DNA of 38,951 nt. It comes from Lingula anatina. Taxonomy: Eukaryota; Brachiopoda; Lingulata; Lingulida; Lingulidae. Location: the NCBI RefSeq assembly GCF_001039355.2, contig NW_019775749.1:185850-224800 (forward strand), read 5' to 3'. The stretch's first letter is position 1. Every line of letters begins with the position of its first letter. A program made the translations under genes and the position numbers. The notes beneath the pieces were generated by a model that saw nothing but the letters and a program-made list of their open reading frames with translations, had not been told where the DNA came from and ran no database searches. Positions 1-11,419 of this stretch are shown here, piece after piece.

Positions 1-333
1 GTGTTATCGGTGCTGCATATATGCTGAAAAAAGTGAAAAAACAGCATAAATTCCCTATAAGTGACCCGATCATGCTGATTTTCGAACTTGACCTGCGTAT
101 TATGAATATTCATCAGTTCTGTAAGTTTCAAGCCAAATGGTAAAATGATTCTCCACTTATCGTGTTATCGGTGCTGCATATATGCTGAAAAAAGTGAAAA
201 AACAGCATAAATGCCCTATAAGTGACCCGATCATGCTGATTTTCGAACTTGACCTGCGTATTACGAATATTCATCAGTTCTGTAAGTTTCAAGCCAAAAG
301 GTAAAATGATTTTCCACTTATCGTGTTATCGGT
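1..333. repeat. 161-bp tandem satellite, two full copies plus a start
   Basis: The opening phrase GTGTTATCGG recurs at 1, 162 and 323, giving an exact 161-bp period. Copies 1 and 2 differ at only a few positions. The third copy breaks off after about 11 bases into a short (GGCGAC)n stretch near 344-366. Each unit has a small hairpin, TATGCTG and CAGCATA separated by an A-rich loop. The window starts inside the array, so its true length is unknown. I see no open reading frame kept across copies. It is probably a satellite or the internal tandem part of a mobile element. Confidence 0.9.
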
Positions 334-622
334 AAAAGTGCACGGCGACGGCGACGGCGACGACAGACGCAGATGATGGCTATATGTACAGACACATCTG
401 TGTCTGTACATAAAAACATTAAGGAACACACTATAACCCCTTCCCTTTACAGGACCATATTGTTAATATTCTCTCTTCATAAACTAATTTCTAAAACAAT
501 ATCAAGTTGATTTATGTTCTAAGAAGATACCCACCTTTTCCCACAAGTCATTCATGTTGGTATTGAGTCCTGATGAATTTTATTAGTTGAGAAAACATTT
601 TCCTTGATTCACTATACCTAGA

Positions 623-811
623 TTAACTGTATCCTTCATTCACCACAAGTTCACTTTCAATTATATAAAATATGTTCAAGTCCTTCGTACACCATATAAT
701 GAAGTATCTGAGAAATACTACAACTGTGTAGGCTGTGTATAAACCAAAGAACATAGGGCAGATAACAGCTAAGCCCAGCTTTCCCTGTAGCATTCTATTG
801 ACTACAGTCAA
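623..811 (-). CDS. Candidate exon with one membrane segment (unidentified)
   Basis: A minus-strand open stretch of 62 codons contains a strongly hydrophobic segment (MLQGKLGLAVICPMFFG onward, through YTAYTVVVFLRYF) that looks like one transmembrane helix with a short charged tail. It is preceded by an AG that could be a splice acceptor, and it ends in a stop. The candidate start exon at 2231-2257 on the same strand may belong to the same gene, but the splice phases do not match directly, so another exon would be needed. I do not recognise the family. It could equally be a chance ORF in AT-rich DNA. Confidence 0.25.
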   Translation of the reverse strand: MTVVNRMLQGKLGLAVICPMFFGLYTAYTVVVFLRYFIIWCTKDLNIFYIIESELVVNEGYS

Positions 812-839
812 ATATCATAGATTTTTCCTCTTCTATGCC

Positions 840-2220
840 TTAGCAGTGGAGCTATTTTGTAATTGGATTGGCAGAAATGGCTCAGTCTATCCACGTTAAT
901 GGGCAACATTTACGGAGGAGCTTTGTGGGTCTTATCAAAGAAATCCTATGTACAACTTGATATATTAGGCAATTATGGCTATTACTTTTACTCTCATATT
1001 ATATATCACAAGATCCAAAAGAAACTTTTGTAATCTCAATGTTATCGAAGCAGTAACAAAGTATATTGCTCAAATGCCACAACTAGTCCATAAAAAATGG
1101 AGATAAATGTACTGAACATTTCATATGAAGAACTATTATAAGTAAACCAAACAAAGATAAATATCAGAATTTTCCACAGTATAAAAGTAATAATATAGGT
1201 TGATAAAACCTTAGTTTAAGCCAGCTTTTGGTCAGATGTTATCTTAAACAATACACTCCCAGTGAAACCCAGTTCAAAGTCTTTTAATCAGCAGGTTCAA
1301 GTATGCACTTCAACAGTGTTTTGATCTCGAGATGAAGACCTACATGTGGAGTCAAGTACACATGTCACTATCACACCTGTCAGAAGACAAATTTCATTTT
1401 AGCAAACCCCTCCTGTCAGAAGACAAATTTCATGTTACCAAAACCCTCTTTATTAAAGAACAGTTAACAGATGACAACTCTTCATTTTGATGGGGAAAAA
1501 TGCCATGATGATACTTAACTGAAAAACTGCTGACTGACAACTGTACAACAAAGTTTAGACTACTGATATATAGTGAAGTTGCTACATATGATTTCATTTA
1601 CTTGCAAGAAGTCATACTGTAAAAGGGGGGGGGGGGCGATTCCTTATTTTTGTCATTCATTCACATAATTGATTACAAAAAAAAACTGCAACAAATCATT
1701 TCTAAGGACACAGCTTTTACATTTGCATATTTACCATATACCATTTGGGTATCAATTATCAATTATCAATACTGTATTTGGTATTTGCCTCCAAATCCCA
1801 ACCTAATCTGAATGTTCCTCAAAATGTAGAAAGAAGTGATGGGATTCAATAGCAATCCTTTTACATAGTTAAATCAGCATATTCTCCTTTTCGACAAGTT
1901 TCCATTATTCTGATAAAATGATTAAAAGTGCGTGAACTTAATCACTAAATTAATTATGACAGTGCAGTAATAATATCATCAAAGGCATCACATCATGGAT
2001 TTGGTGTTCTATATTCAAGCAGAGTTCATTTATCATTTCAAACAGCAATTATACATGAACACCACAAAGTTGCAAAATGTGGGTGGTACTGGTCGTTCAT
2101 TGGTGCCACAACACGGCTTTGTCTCAGGTTACAACAGCTGATCAACTTCCAGTTTCAACTGTTGCTCGAGTCAACAGAACTTCTTAAAAGGCAATAACTT
2201 TTTATCTAATACACATTTCA
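840..2220. other. Non-coding stretch, no gene recognised
   Basis: This is AT-rich sequence with a poly-G run near 1624-1637 and two close copies of a phrase containing CTGTCAGAAGACAAATTTCA near 1378 and 1413. No convincing exon on either strand. If the minus-strand exons at 623 and 2257 are real, this would be intron or UTR. Confidence 0.5.
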
Positions 2221-2230
2221 GTGACCTTAC

Positions 2231-2257
2231 CTTGGTGTATAATTCTTTCGTAGACAT
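2231..2257 (-). CDS. Candidate first coding exon
   Basis: On the minus strand an ATG at 2257 opens a nine-codon stretch (MSTKELYTK) that ends in frame at a strong donor, AAG followed by GTAAGGTC. It lies about 100 bases downstream, in the minus direction, of a CpG-rich patch, as expected for a first exon. The protein cannot be identified from nine residues, and no matching second exon was proven. Confidence 0.35.
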
Positions 2258-2335
2258 CTTCTATTTGTAAAATTCCGTTTAGGTGTGCAGCGTGTCGTCA
2301 CTTTCCATTTTTGTATTATTGCTCACATGACCAAA

Positions 2336-2440
2336 ACAAGCGACTGGCTAGCGGCCGCCATATTTACGCCCCCGATGACAGGCGTGAAAGTCCGAGATCC
2401 CGCTAAGGGGCTTTTTCGTGGCACAAGACAAGACTAGTCG
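2336..2440 (-). promoter_or_regulatory. CpG-rich promoter-like patch with YY1-like site
   Basis: This is a local GC-rich island in AT-rich surroundings, with GCGGCCGC and a CCGCCATATTTA word at 2355-2366. The reverse complement of that word contains ATGGCGG, a YY1-type core. The same 12-mer occurs in the promoter-like patch upstream of the ankyrin/SOCS gene at 18307-18318. The orientation is inferred from the candidate first exon on its left. No transcription start can be proven from sequence alone. Confidence 0.4.
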
Positions 2441-2456
2441 ATACTAATCAAACGAT

Positions 2457-2457
<1 letters not shown>

Positions 2458-2504
<47 letters not shown>

Positions 2505-2514
2505 TGTGTATCAA

Positions 2515-2558
<44 letters not shown>
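2458..2558. repeat. (TAA)n and (TTA)n arrays in inverted arrangement
   Basis: About 15 TAA units (2458-2503) are followed by a 12-base spacer and about 14 TTA units (2516-2558). The two arrays are reverse complements, so the whole can fold into a hairpin with a stem of about 42 bp. Confidence 0.95.
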
Positions 2559-2569
2559 CTCGACGTTTT

Positions 2570-4700
2570 ATGTGCACTTTGTGTATCAAATATATGTAAC
2601 ACCAATGATAGAATGATAGAATGCGTTGATGTATATCATTCGTGACGATGCTTAACCGATGTTTTCTCATATCATGCATTTCTAAAAAAATCTCAACAGT
2701 TTCTCAAAGTGCTGTTATCTGAAAGGCAATGGCTTGTAAATGAAAAATTAAATAGCTTGGAAAAATGTTTGAATATGTTTTGATAAATTTAAAAGTAATA
2801 ATTAATGAACAAGCTGAACTAGTACTCAAACATGCAAAAAGGATACCTTTCATAATCATTAAATTTTTTAAAAGCAATTTCATTAAAAAAGAATCAGAAA
2901 AAAATAATTCCCTATGAAATAATACCATATTTCTTTTTATTTCATTTCACATATTTCCTTTTTGAAAAAGTGACATTTTTTTAAATCTGTACACTACCTC
3001 TCAATGAAAATGACTGCAGTTCACTGAACTTTAAACCTTCATCATTTTTTCAAAGTTTTTACAGCCATGCTAACATTTCAATATGCAATATGAAGTTTAA
3101 AGGGGTATACTTAATTTTCTTCTAAATATAAATAGTGTAGTAAATATGAATCCTATAACTATGGGAAATTAATTGCACTATCAAATTTTTTATGCCTTTT
3201 GGCACAGTATTGCATCTTCTGTCAGAACCAAATGGCTGAAAGATGGTTGCCAAATTATCATGAGATACTTGCAAATGTCTGCTGAAGAACTGTTCTGTGA
3301 CCTCACACAAACTCAAAATGAGGCCTCTAATTGATAATTCAAACATGTAGATACTTAAAAAACATTTTAGCTTAGATACAAACATGTTCTTAATAATATT
3401 TCTATAAGGGCAGATTACATTTGTTCTAAAAAATGGATTCTGTTAATTGTAACAATTATTAAAATAATCAATTACTTAAGTAGTTCACAAAAATTAATTA
3501 GTATATTCCCTTTCTTCTTTTAATTTTTTGCAAAAACAAAATAATTGTTCACTTAGGAAATTTATCTAACACATGTACATGGCAAGCCTAACTTTTTCTA
3601 ATTAAAAGTTAACACTAAAAAAAGATACACAAAATCATTCTATAAATTTACAAATCTATTTAAATCACAACAAATTATAACTAAAAACAGTATTTTTACA
3701 GGACATTTATCCAAATTCAACTGCTGTGGTGAAAAATATACTGAATGCAGCTATCACAAGCAGCACATACGACACCTGTACCACAATTCTCCTACTGAGA
3801 GTACAGTAAACTGCTTCAGGCAGTGTGTTTCATATCTATCATTTTGATAAATATTATGACTTAAAGAGTATACACCCTTCTTTCAAACATCTACCTAATG
3901 AACTCTTTTTATCAAAACCACAAAAGCTACAAATCACTATATCCACCGCGCTGAAAACAGACATGGTCACTTTCACTTTTGCTTTCAGCATTAATGATTT
4001 TATCCTATAGATGGCGAAAAAGTGCATGCATATGTTTCCGAAAAAGTGTTCATAATATTTGTGTCATATGCAATACAAAGAGCTCAAGAAGAGACCAAGA
4101 AATTTATAAAGAATAAGAATATGTGAAACTTTTCAGTGTTCATGTCCTCTTCTATTGCTCATATTCATAGAGACTGGGTACTGGAGTAGCTTTTCTTGAA
4201 GTATGTTAAATGCCGCTTCCTTCTTCCTTTTCCCGTCTCTACGTAAACAGGTACATCAAGACTTCTAAATTATTTTATTGGGTTTGTGTAAATGTATATA
4301 CTGTCTCCACTGGTTACTTAGATTGCAAACAATATAGTGACGCCATACGTTAACATTTTACTGGTATAAAAGCGTAGACACATTATACTTAACTAAGTAC
4401 ATTACTGTAACCGGTAGTGCTTAAAAAGTTTTTTATCTGTACTACATGGCACACGTAGAAATTATTGTACATGTAATACATGTAACATCGTTCAGCATTG
4501 CCTTAATTTTGCATTCTTCTGCAATCTAAATTGCCTGATGTGGTAAATTACAGACTAAGGGATTCGTAATTTAATATGGACATTCGGACGCCGCATTCGG
4601 ACCTGGCTTTAATTGTTAACTTTAACTGACTGTAAGTACATGTACATGTAATATGATTAAATCAAGCAATATTGGCTCTGCTTATATATTTTCATAGGGT
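2570..4700. other. Non-coding AT-rich stretch
   Basis: No exon was recognised on either strand. Short open frames here are rich in Phe, Ile and Asn and lack splice-site support. The end at 4701-4710 (TGATATTCAG) resembles a splice acceptor and may mark the 3' end of an intron within the caspase 5' UTR. Confidence 0.5.
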
Positions 4701-4724
4701 TGATATTCAGTGTTTGAGTTGAAG

Positions 4725-6300
4725 ATGGATGACACAGAAACTGACACTCCTCCCAGCAGAGGAGGATTCATAGATTTAGGGAAAGATAAAAGGTAATTGA
4801 TCGAAATTATTTGTGCTGTAATAAAAATTAATGTATATACTATATAAGTACTAGTACTAGTAGCACAAACTATCATGTCCTGGATCTATGAGGCCTCATG
4901 CACTGATTTAATGTTATGGATGACATCCTGTGGAGAACCAAAAACTAACACTAGAGGACCAAAAAAAATCCTGTTAAATTGAAGGAGTACACAGCTGGAA
5001 CCACATGCCAGACACAGTGTATCAAACAAGCAACACATCTCTTAACACAAACATCTTCACATGTTAATTATTCTAGATGATTTTTAAAAGGATAAAATTA
5101 CTGGTCCGAGAACCAAGGGGGTCATCTGGTCCTCTGCTACTGAGTCTGGCCAATTTAAACGAAGTGACACATGCACACAACCTGTATTTGATTACAAGCC
5201 AAGAGAGAATACACATTAATGATAATATCCTCCTTTAGTTCCAATTGAATCAGATTTGATATTTAGTTCTTGTATGATATTTTTGCTACTTTAGTGATAT
5301 AATATTACATCATTTGTTTTTATCTTAGGCCAGACAAACAGGTGGCTCATGTAAGAGCAGGTCCAGAGAATGAATATCCAATGGACTGTAGATACATGGG
5401 AAAAGCAATCATATTCAACATCATGGAGTTTAAAGGCAGTGGCATTAAAAGGTACAATGAGACAAAATTAGTCAGTTCGGATTTCATTTGGTTGCCAATA
5501 GTCCTTTTTTTTTTTTTTTTGTTTCGTTTTAATTGTTTATTTCTCTAATATTAATACCCAAAGATGAGAGCGCATATCATTTTCAGCTCTTAAAGAAATT
5601 CAGTTTAAGATTAACAGGGGCAGATCCAGAGATATTGTCTGACTGTCTTCCAAATAATCTTCCTTGATCCATCCATTTTTGACTGTCCTCTGACAAAAAA
5701 AATTAGATACCTGTCAATGTAATCTTGAAAATCTGACCCATCTTCCATAGGATAAAGTGGTTGAGTTTTCATGGATTCAAACTTTTTTGTTATTGCAAGA
5801 TGAAAAACAAACATTTAATTCGGATGAATCTGCCATTGATATAAATAACCTTCTCCTATTGGTAAACTTTGTCATAGACCACTTAATAATTGACTTAAAT
5901 CTCTTAATAATTGTCAGTTTGAAAGGTTTTTTTTATAGATACTGGTACATTTTTTAATTGAAGACAATATTTTGTAGCATGTTCATGAATAGGACTTTTT
6001 TAAGTTAAAGTAGCCTTCCTACTTATACCAGTAGAATTTTCAAGTAGGTGTGGACATTTATCATTTACATACCCTAACGAAAAAGTCCTGTAGAACCCTA
6101 TAAGATCCTATAGGAAATTGGGCCAATTTCCTATAGAATCCTATAGGATCTTATAGGAGCCTATAAGACTTTATATATGTTTAATTTCAGGAAAGATGTG
6201 GATGCTGCAAAATTATATGGAAAATTGGAAGATCTAAAGTTTCAGGTGTCGCTAAAAAACAATTTTTCAGCTGAGGAGATAAAAGATTGTCTTGCAAGAG
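4725..6300 (+). CDS. Caspase-3/7-like cysteine protease, 5' exons only (partial)
   Basis: Three coding exons join in phase: 4725-4792 (starting ATG), 5329-5451 and 6191-6300, all with GT donors and AG acceptors. They encode about 100 residues. These read as a short acidic prodomain, a linker, then the start of the caspase p20 fold: YMGKAIIFN, the usual first beta strand, then KDVDAAKLYGKLEDLKFQV and a helix with AEEIKDCLAR. Caspases cleave after Asp in apoptosis and act as dimers in the cytosol. The catalytic His (HG) and Cys (QACxG) exons should follow, but I found none before the N at 6902, so the gene is truncated here. Oddly, the RxGT loop that precedes KDVDAA in family members is shortened: the reading is IKR-KDVDAA, about three to four residues short at the exon 2/3 junction. 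Either a splice choice or a real loss could explain this. Confidence 0.85.
5615..5838. mobile_element. Possible hAT-type MITE in caspase intron 2
   Basis: The left end, CAGGGGCAGATCC, is a common hAT terminus in animal genomes. The right end, reverse-complemented, reads CAATGGCAGATTC, so the termini match imperfectly. The 8-base flanks do not match, so target-site duplication is not supported. Size (224 bp) and termini resemble the better-supported element at 36750. Confidence 0.45.
6070..6175. repeat. Palindrome cluster of CCTATAGG words
   Basis: Arms CTATAGGAAATTGG and CCAATTTCCTATAG are separated by one base, and pairing continues outward with few mismatches through further TCCTATAGGA and CTTATAGG words. 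The structure sits in caspase intron 2 and ends about 15 bases before the exon 3 acceptor. Confidence 0.85.
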
Positions 6301-6691
6301 GTATGACAGGTTTAACGATAAATGCTAAAATAAAAATCATTATAATGATTTATATTTAAGATTGCAATCCAGAGGGTTGAGGTTGTATATGAAATTTAAA
6401 GAGCATTGCAATCATAATGAAATGCTTCATGTTTGAATGAAACTACCCATTAGTTAAAAGACAGCTTCTGGAGCTTCATAACTACTGACCATGAAATACA
6501 ATAATGCATTTTACTATGTGAAATTTTAAAAAACATATGGAATAATGGAGGATTGAAATCTTTATGTATTGGAATTTGGCACATAATATCTCATTTTCTG
6601 TTGTTTGGTCTTAAAAATGATAGGATTGCTAAAAAAAATTGATTTAAGTTCAGTTTGTCTGAGGGTTCATTTATTTTGTAAAAGAAAGTTT

Positions 6692-6980
6692 TGCACAGAT
6701 CTTCTCTTATTGTACCACCAGCGTAGGCGCTGGCGGTACACATGGTTTTAGTCCCGACCCGTATGTTCCGCCGGCTCCGCCGGCTCCTGCGGCTCCACCG
6801 CCAAGTCACCGTTACCGCTTCTCCTCCTAGACGGTAAGGGTCTCCATACTCATCTCTTGGATTTAGGTCACCTATAAACTCAACTCGTTCCACGTAAAAT
6901 TNTTTTTTTCCAGTGGCGGCATTTACCTCTCTGGGATATCTTTGATAATTTTTTGACAAGGGTGCTCTTAAGGAAATGCC
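6692..6980 (-). CDS. GC-rich coding-like fragment, filamin-repeat resemblance (uncertain)
   Basis: A minus-strand frame of 130 codons spans the N at 6902. Its central part, ERVEFIGDLNPRDEYGDPY then RLGGEAVTV, resembles the core of a filamin/ABP280 immunoglobulin-like repeat (pattern ...DxYGxPxxxGG...V.V). After that it runs into an Arg/Ser-rich reading of a GC-rich stretch. Shifting one base turns this stretch into a Gly/Ala-rich run, and the plus strand reads it as Pro/Ala-rich ending in SHRYRFSS and a stop, after a plausible acceptor near 6694. The true strand is therefore unsettled. A donor-like AGAGAG|GTAAAT on the minus strand would end a separate exon before the N. Codon structure suggests coding, perhaps broken by an error or a join at the N. 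Confidence 0.35.
6714..6741. repeat. Short hairpin
   Basis: GTACCACCAGCG and CGCTGGCGGTAC form a 12-bp stem with one mismatch around a TAGG loop. It lies inside the GC-rich coding-like island. Confidence 0.8.
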
Positions 6981-6999
6981 CACCTAGAAAAAAAGAAGC

Positions 7000-9040
7000 A
7001 GGGATGGGAATATTTATCATTTACTCTTTTTCTCTCTCTCAGAAAAAAAGGGAACAACGCTTAAAATGTACATACCAATGGACATATGTATGAAACTTTT
7101 TTTCTTGCCAGTTGTCTTTATGCTCTTGGTTAATATCAATTCATGACAAATTAGTAATTCAGTGATAGGCTCTCAAAAGATGCACTGTTTGTTAATATCA
7201 AAGTGTGAAATCTATTTGAAGATTTATTTGAAGAAGGAAAAGAAAACTTTCAAATATCATTCCTTTTAGACAGTATTTAAAAGAGACTGCTACATAAATA
7301 TGTGCGGCTATTGCCTAACCTTGACTAAAAAATTGTGGATAGTATTTGTAGATCTATATAAGTATTTATGCATATCAAAAGGTGCAGATTCCATTATATA
7401 CTTATTATATATATTAAAAGCAGAGGGTTTTCTCTACTTTGTGTTTAGTTATAATTATTTCTTAACTTTATTTACAGTTGTTGTTATGTCACAATGTAAA
7501 CAATTATATCGTATGTATTAGGGGTAGGTAGCACAACTGTTTAGAAAACAGTGAAATACAAAATATATTGCATTTTGTTGATACATTCAAGTGAATTTTT
7601 AAATCTTGCAAACTTTGTAAATATATTTAAGTAGAAGATTAAGAATCAAGAGACCATAATGAGGAAAGTTAAACTATGTATAATTAACGAAGAAAACTAC
7701 TGTACTCCAGCAAACGCGTTCTTGGCAATTATCTATCTTCAACATTCTCTCAAGGGTTTACACACTGGTTTGATATTTAAAGCAGCAAAAGGAAATAAAA
7801 TTGCTTTCACCGAGTTTGAATATTTTGTTGATTTAAACTTTTTAAAATGTGACATGTAATAAATCAGAAATTTACATTAAAGGGTAAACCGTGATACCTT
7901 CCTTTATCAGTTGATATCTTGTATTATAATAATTTGATATAATTTGAAGACTTCTTAACGCACACGTGTATGGGGGGGGGGGGGGGGGGCAAAACAACTA
8001 AAGCTTATGGGATTTTGGTCCCCAGTGCATTTGTTCCCGATTAAGCTGAAGCATTTTAAAGCCAGCTCACTGTCTCACTGTCAGCACCCAAGCAAAGCGG
8101 TGGAGAGAGCCCGTATAAATAAAGATTGATCAATGCACATTCATTGCCGTTAAATGTGGCGCAGAGAAAAATGATGTAATGAAATTAGGGGTGACATTTT
8201 TAGCATCAGGATATGCCAAATGATATGATTTACAATAGCGCAGGTGCTGAGGTATTGCATTTGCTTGTGAAAAAAAGATAATTTAGAGCGTTTCTTAAAG
8301 ACAGCGTAGCAGACAAGCCCTTTTCTTGCACCTGTTCCCTTATTTGTGTCACCCCACCTCTCTATTACGAAACGCCAGAGGTCCAGAAAATCCATTTGGA
8401 TTCATCATTTTGGCAATTAAGATAAATACCGCGGGCACAATTACAACACTGCGTTCATATAATACAAAACTGAAACGTATGAAAGGAAAATAAGAAAAAA
8501 TTACTGAGCATTATACTTACGCTATTCGTTACTAATAAACATCAATCTGCTTACATTACAACTGCTCCTTATAACATTTATTATGACGATATCTCAAAAG
8601 AAATTGAGGTGTCATATTCATCCACAATACCCCGTCTGTCAACGAGGGCAATGCAAGCTTATAAATATCACTCTTATATTTCACCTCACTTTATATTAAT
8701 TGAACGTATTTCAGGACATAAAACCAAGTTTTTTTTTCGTCTAGATAATTGTTTAAATTATCCATTTTAACAACAATATAATGTACATATCCGTTGCCTG
8801 TGTTAATTTTGTACCTGTAATATCTGATTTTGAAATATGAAGCAAAAAATGTCACTGATTGAAGATGAATTACATTTTTATATGAGTTTGTCCTTTATAC
8901 AATGACCTGGGAATTAGTTATATGAAACTTTATCATTACAACTATCCCACTGAACAAAATTGAAGAATTTAATGAAAAATCAAAGTCTAGCAAAGTTTTG
9001 TTATTTGACTTTCCAGATTTTTTCTACTTAACTAAATGCC
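7000..9040. other. Non-coding stretch
   Basis: No gene was recognised. Short frames at 7300-7521 and 7659-7859 lack splice-site or family support. A poly-G run occupies about 7972-7989, a likely site of length error. Confidence 0.5.
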
Positions 9041-9053
9041 TTTATTGATAAAC

Positions 9054-9159
<106 letters not shown>

Positions 9160-9209
9160 TGTGAACAGAACATGATGTATATATGTATATATGTATATAT
9201 ATATATAGC

Positions 9210-10950
9210 TACTGTGGGCCTGAGGCCTAGAATTCCTAAATGAATATAAATACCATAAGCAAAACTATTCAGCACTATGGAAGCGTTCAGATAAACCCAT
9301 CGTACTGGCTGGATCGTTTTTAAAGATCTAATCAATGTAATTTGCTCATTTGTCTGACATGCCTCCTAGACCAGCAATTAATAGGTAATTAATAGTAATT
9401 AATACTAAGTTAATAGTTAACCAAACGCAAATTTGCAGTCACCCTGCTTAGTATAGACTGTTCTCCCGCATCGCTTGATATGATATGATATACATTCTCT
9501 AATCTTTTTAGATATCGTAACACAGGTAAAAGTGAGCTCTTTATATACCGACATATGCAGACAAGAACATTTCCAAGTTGCGAAAAAAAAGCACCCGTCA
9601 TTTTAAAATTAAGGATAACAATAATGACAAATACACAATTGTAATTAAAATACTGCTGTAATCTTGCACTGAACAGGCTCATATAAAAAGCTGTTATGCG
9701 GGTTTTAAAATGAATACACTGTACCGTTAAAGGGTTTGCGACAGACCGTCTGAAAGGCTTGAACGGGGCATATTCTTTAGAAAGCATACCCACCTAATGA
9801 TAAATGTATCCAAATGCTCAAATTAGAATCTCATTTAGTAAATTTCGAGCCTAAGAAACGCCTCTTTAAAAGTCTATTCGCTGGGTCTAGGAGTTATCGA
9901 GCTAAAAGGTCACGTGGTCCGTTGACGACATACAAGCCACCAGAGGAGAGCCAGCTTGTTCAGCTGTCAACTGAGCTGCCATTCTCTACCTGTAAGATGA
10001 CTTTTCAAACTCCTGATAACAGTTCATACCCATTGACTTCGCTTTCCCGTGGGGTTTAAATCCTTGTGAAGCCATTTGAATCCAATTCCTGTCTATTAAT
10101 TTTATTAACACGCATTTAAATACAGCTATCCCAATTAGTATAAAATACTGCAGTCGATTGACTTGACTGTATTTTAATCATTCGATATCTGGGATGGAAG
10201 ACATAGTCATTGAACTCAATTTTCCCCATACCAGTTTAAATCAATGGTACAATATTCATTGGACTCCACAGTTTCTGAAAGTCACGTCGACAGTCACCAT
10301 TACTGTCCAAGCACTCTAAGCCATTTTAGGGCCAATCTGAAAAATAATTGCAACAGTTTTTATTCAATACATTGCTTTCCTGTGAAGTCCCCGAAATGAC
10401 ATACTAAAAGTCCTGAGGAATCGTACCATGAGAAATGTGAAAAAATCAAGATGTCCGCCAATGCCATAGGAATAAATGGATGGCAGGGAATCAACTACAG
10501 CCAGCGGATATAGTGCCCTTAATCAAATTTAGATTTAGATTTTCTCGGTGTTTTCCATGTCTTCAATACCCCAATATGTTTTTTTTGTTGTTGTTGTTGT
10601 TGTTGTTGTTTTTTTTTTCTTATTTTTTTTGTCCATTCCACATTTTCTCCACTGCGAGAGAGATACAGAAATAAAGGTTATTTTGTTTCTCAGTGTTTTT
10701 CACATATAACCCCCCATTACACATGTATATATTAGGTGTGTTACAATTAAGTGGGAATGATTGGGCATTTTTTGATAATTTAAGAAGGCCTTCATTTGCC
10801 ATAAGAATACTATACTGGCAAAAAAGGCAAGTTTTTGTTCAGACCATAGTGCTTCAAAATGACCAAAATTGCATGTTAGTCTGATCATTTTATTCAGTGA
10901 CAAAAAATATCAGTCTGGCAGTGGAGTACATGCAGATTAATTCGCTTGAG
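9210..10950. other. Non-coding stretch with short repeats
   Basis: Open frames on both strands (9410-9793 minus, 9814-10059 plus) overlap or abut and show no recognisable domain. A (TTG)n run with flanking poly-T lies near 10582-10630. Nothing else is supported. Confidence 0.45.
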
Positions 10951-10959
10951 TGGTTTCAG

Positions 10960-11400
10960 ACAATGACTTGTTTTAGATTTTCAGACATTTCGTCTGAACA
11001 CAAATTGGGACAAAATTCTTGCAGGAATCAATTGTTTACAACCAACGCTAGTGGACACGATAATCAGAAAATCATTTTTAGGGGATTGAATTCCGATGTT
11101 AGCATCGTGAGACAGCTGTCTGATCTGGACAGAGGATCGTGTCATTGCCTTTGTCGCAGTGTTATGGTTTGGGCGGTATAAATGGCAATTTCCAAACAGA
11201 ACTCATGGTCACTGGAGCACGTGATTGCAGTGATATGTGGCAACCTGACTGCATGGCCAGAAGTACAGAGATGAAGTCCTAAAGGAAGTTGTTGTACCAT
11301 TCACGCATCAACACCCAACCCAAAGCTTGCTCCAGCAGGACAACGTCTGTAAAGCCTCTCTTCTGGTCCTCAAATCAAGTTCGGTCCCTTGGTTCTAAAC
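10960..11400 (+). pseudogene. Degenerate Tc1/mariner transposase
   Basis: Pieces of the DDE transposase of Tc1-like elements appear in order but in different frames. FSDISSEH (compare FSDES) is near 10980, SVMVWAV ends at 11181 (compare SVMVWGGI), then comes GNLTA, then after a frame change YRDEVLKEVVVPF from about 11264, and then LLQQDNVCKA (compare LQQDNARPH). The second catalytic Asp in QQDN is visible. Stops and shifts break the frame, so this is a dead copy. The N-terminal DNA-binding region is not recognisable. No terminal inverted repeats were identified. Confidence 0.75.
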
Positions 11401-11419
11401 TGTTTACCAGAGGCTCTGT

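Noticed and set aside
2434-2679. Minus ORF with poly-Asn and poly-Leu
   Set aside because: It is a translation of the inverted trinucleotide arrays, not a protein.
9410-10059. Back-to-back frames near 9.8 kb as a divergent gene pair
   Set aside because: Neither translation shows a domain or biased codon use, and no splice or promoter evidence was found.
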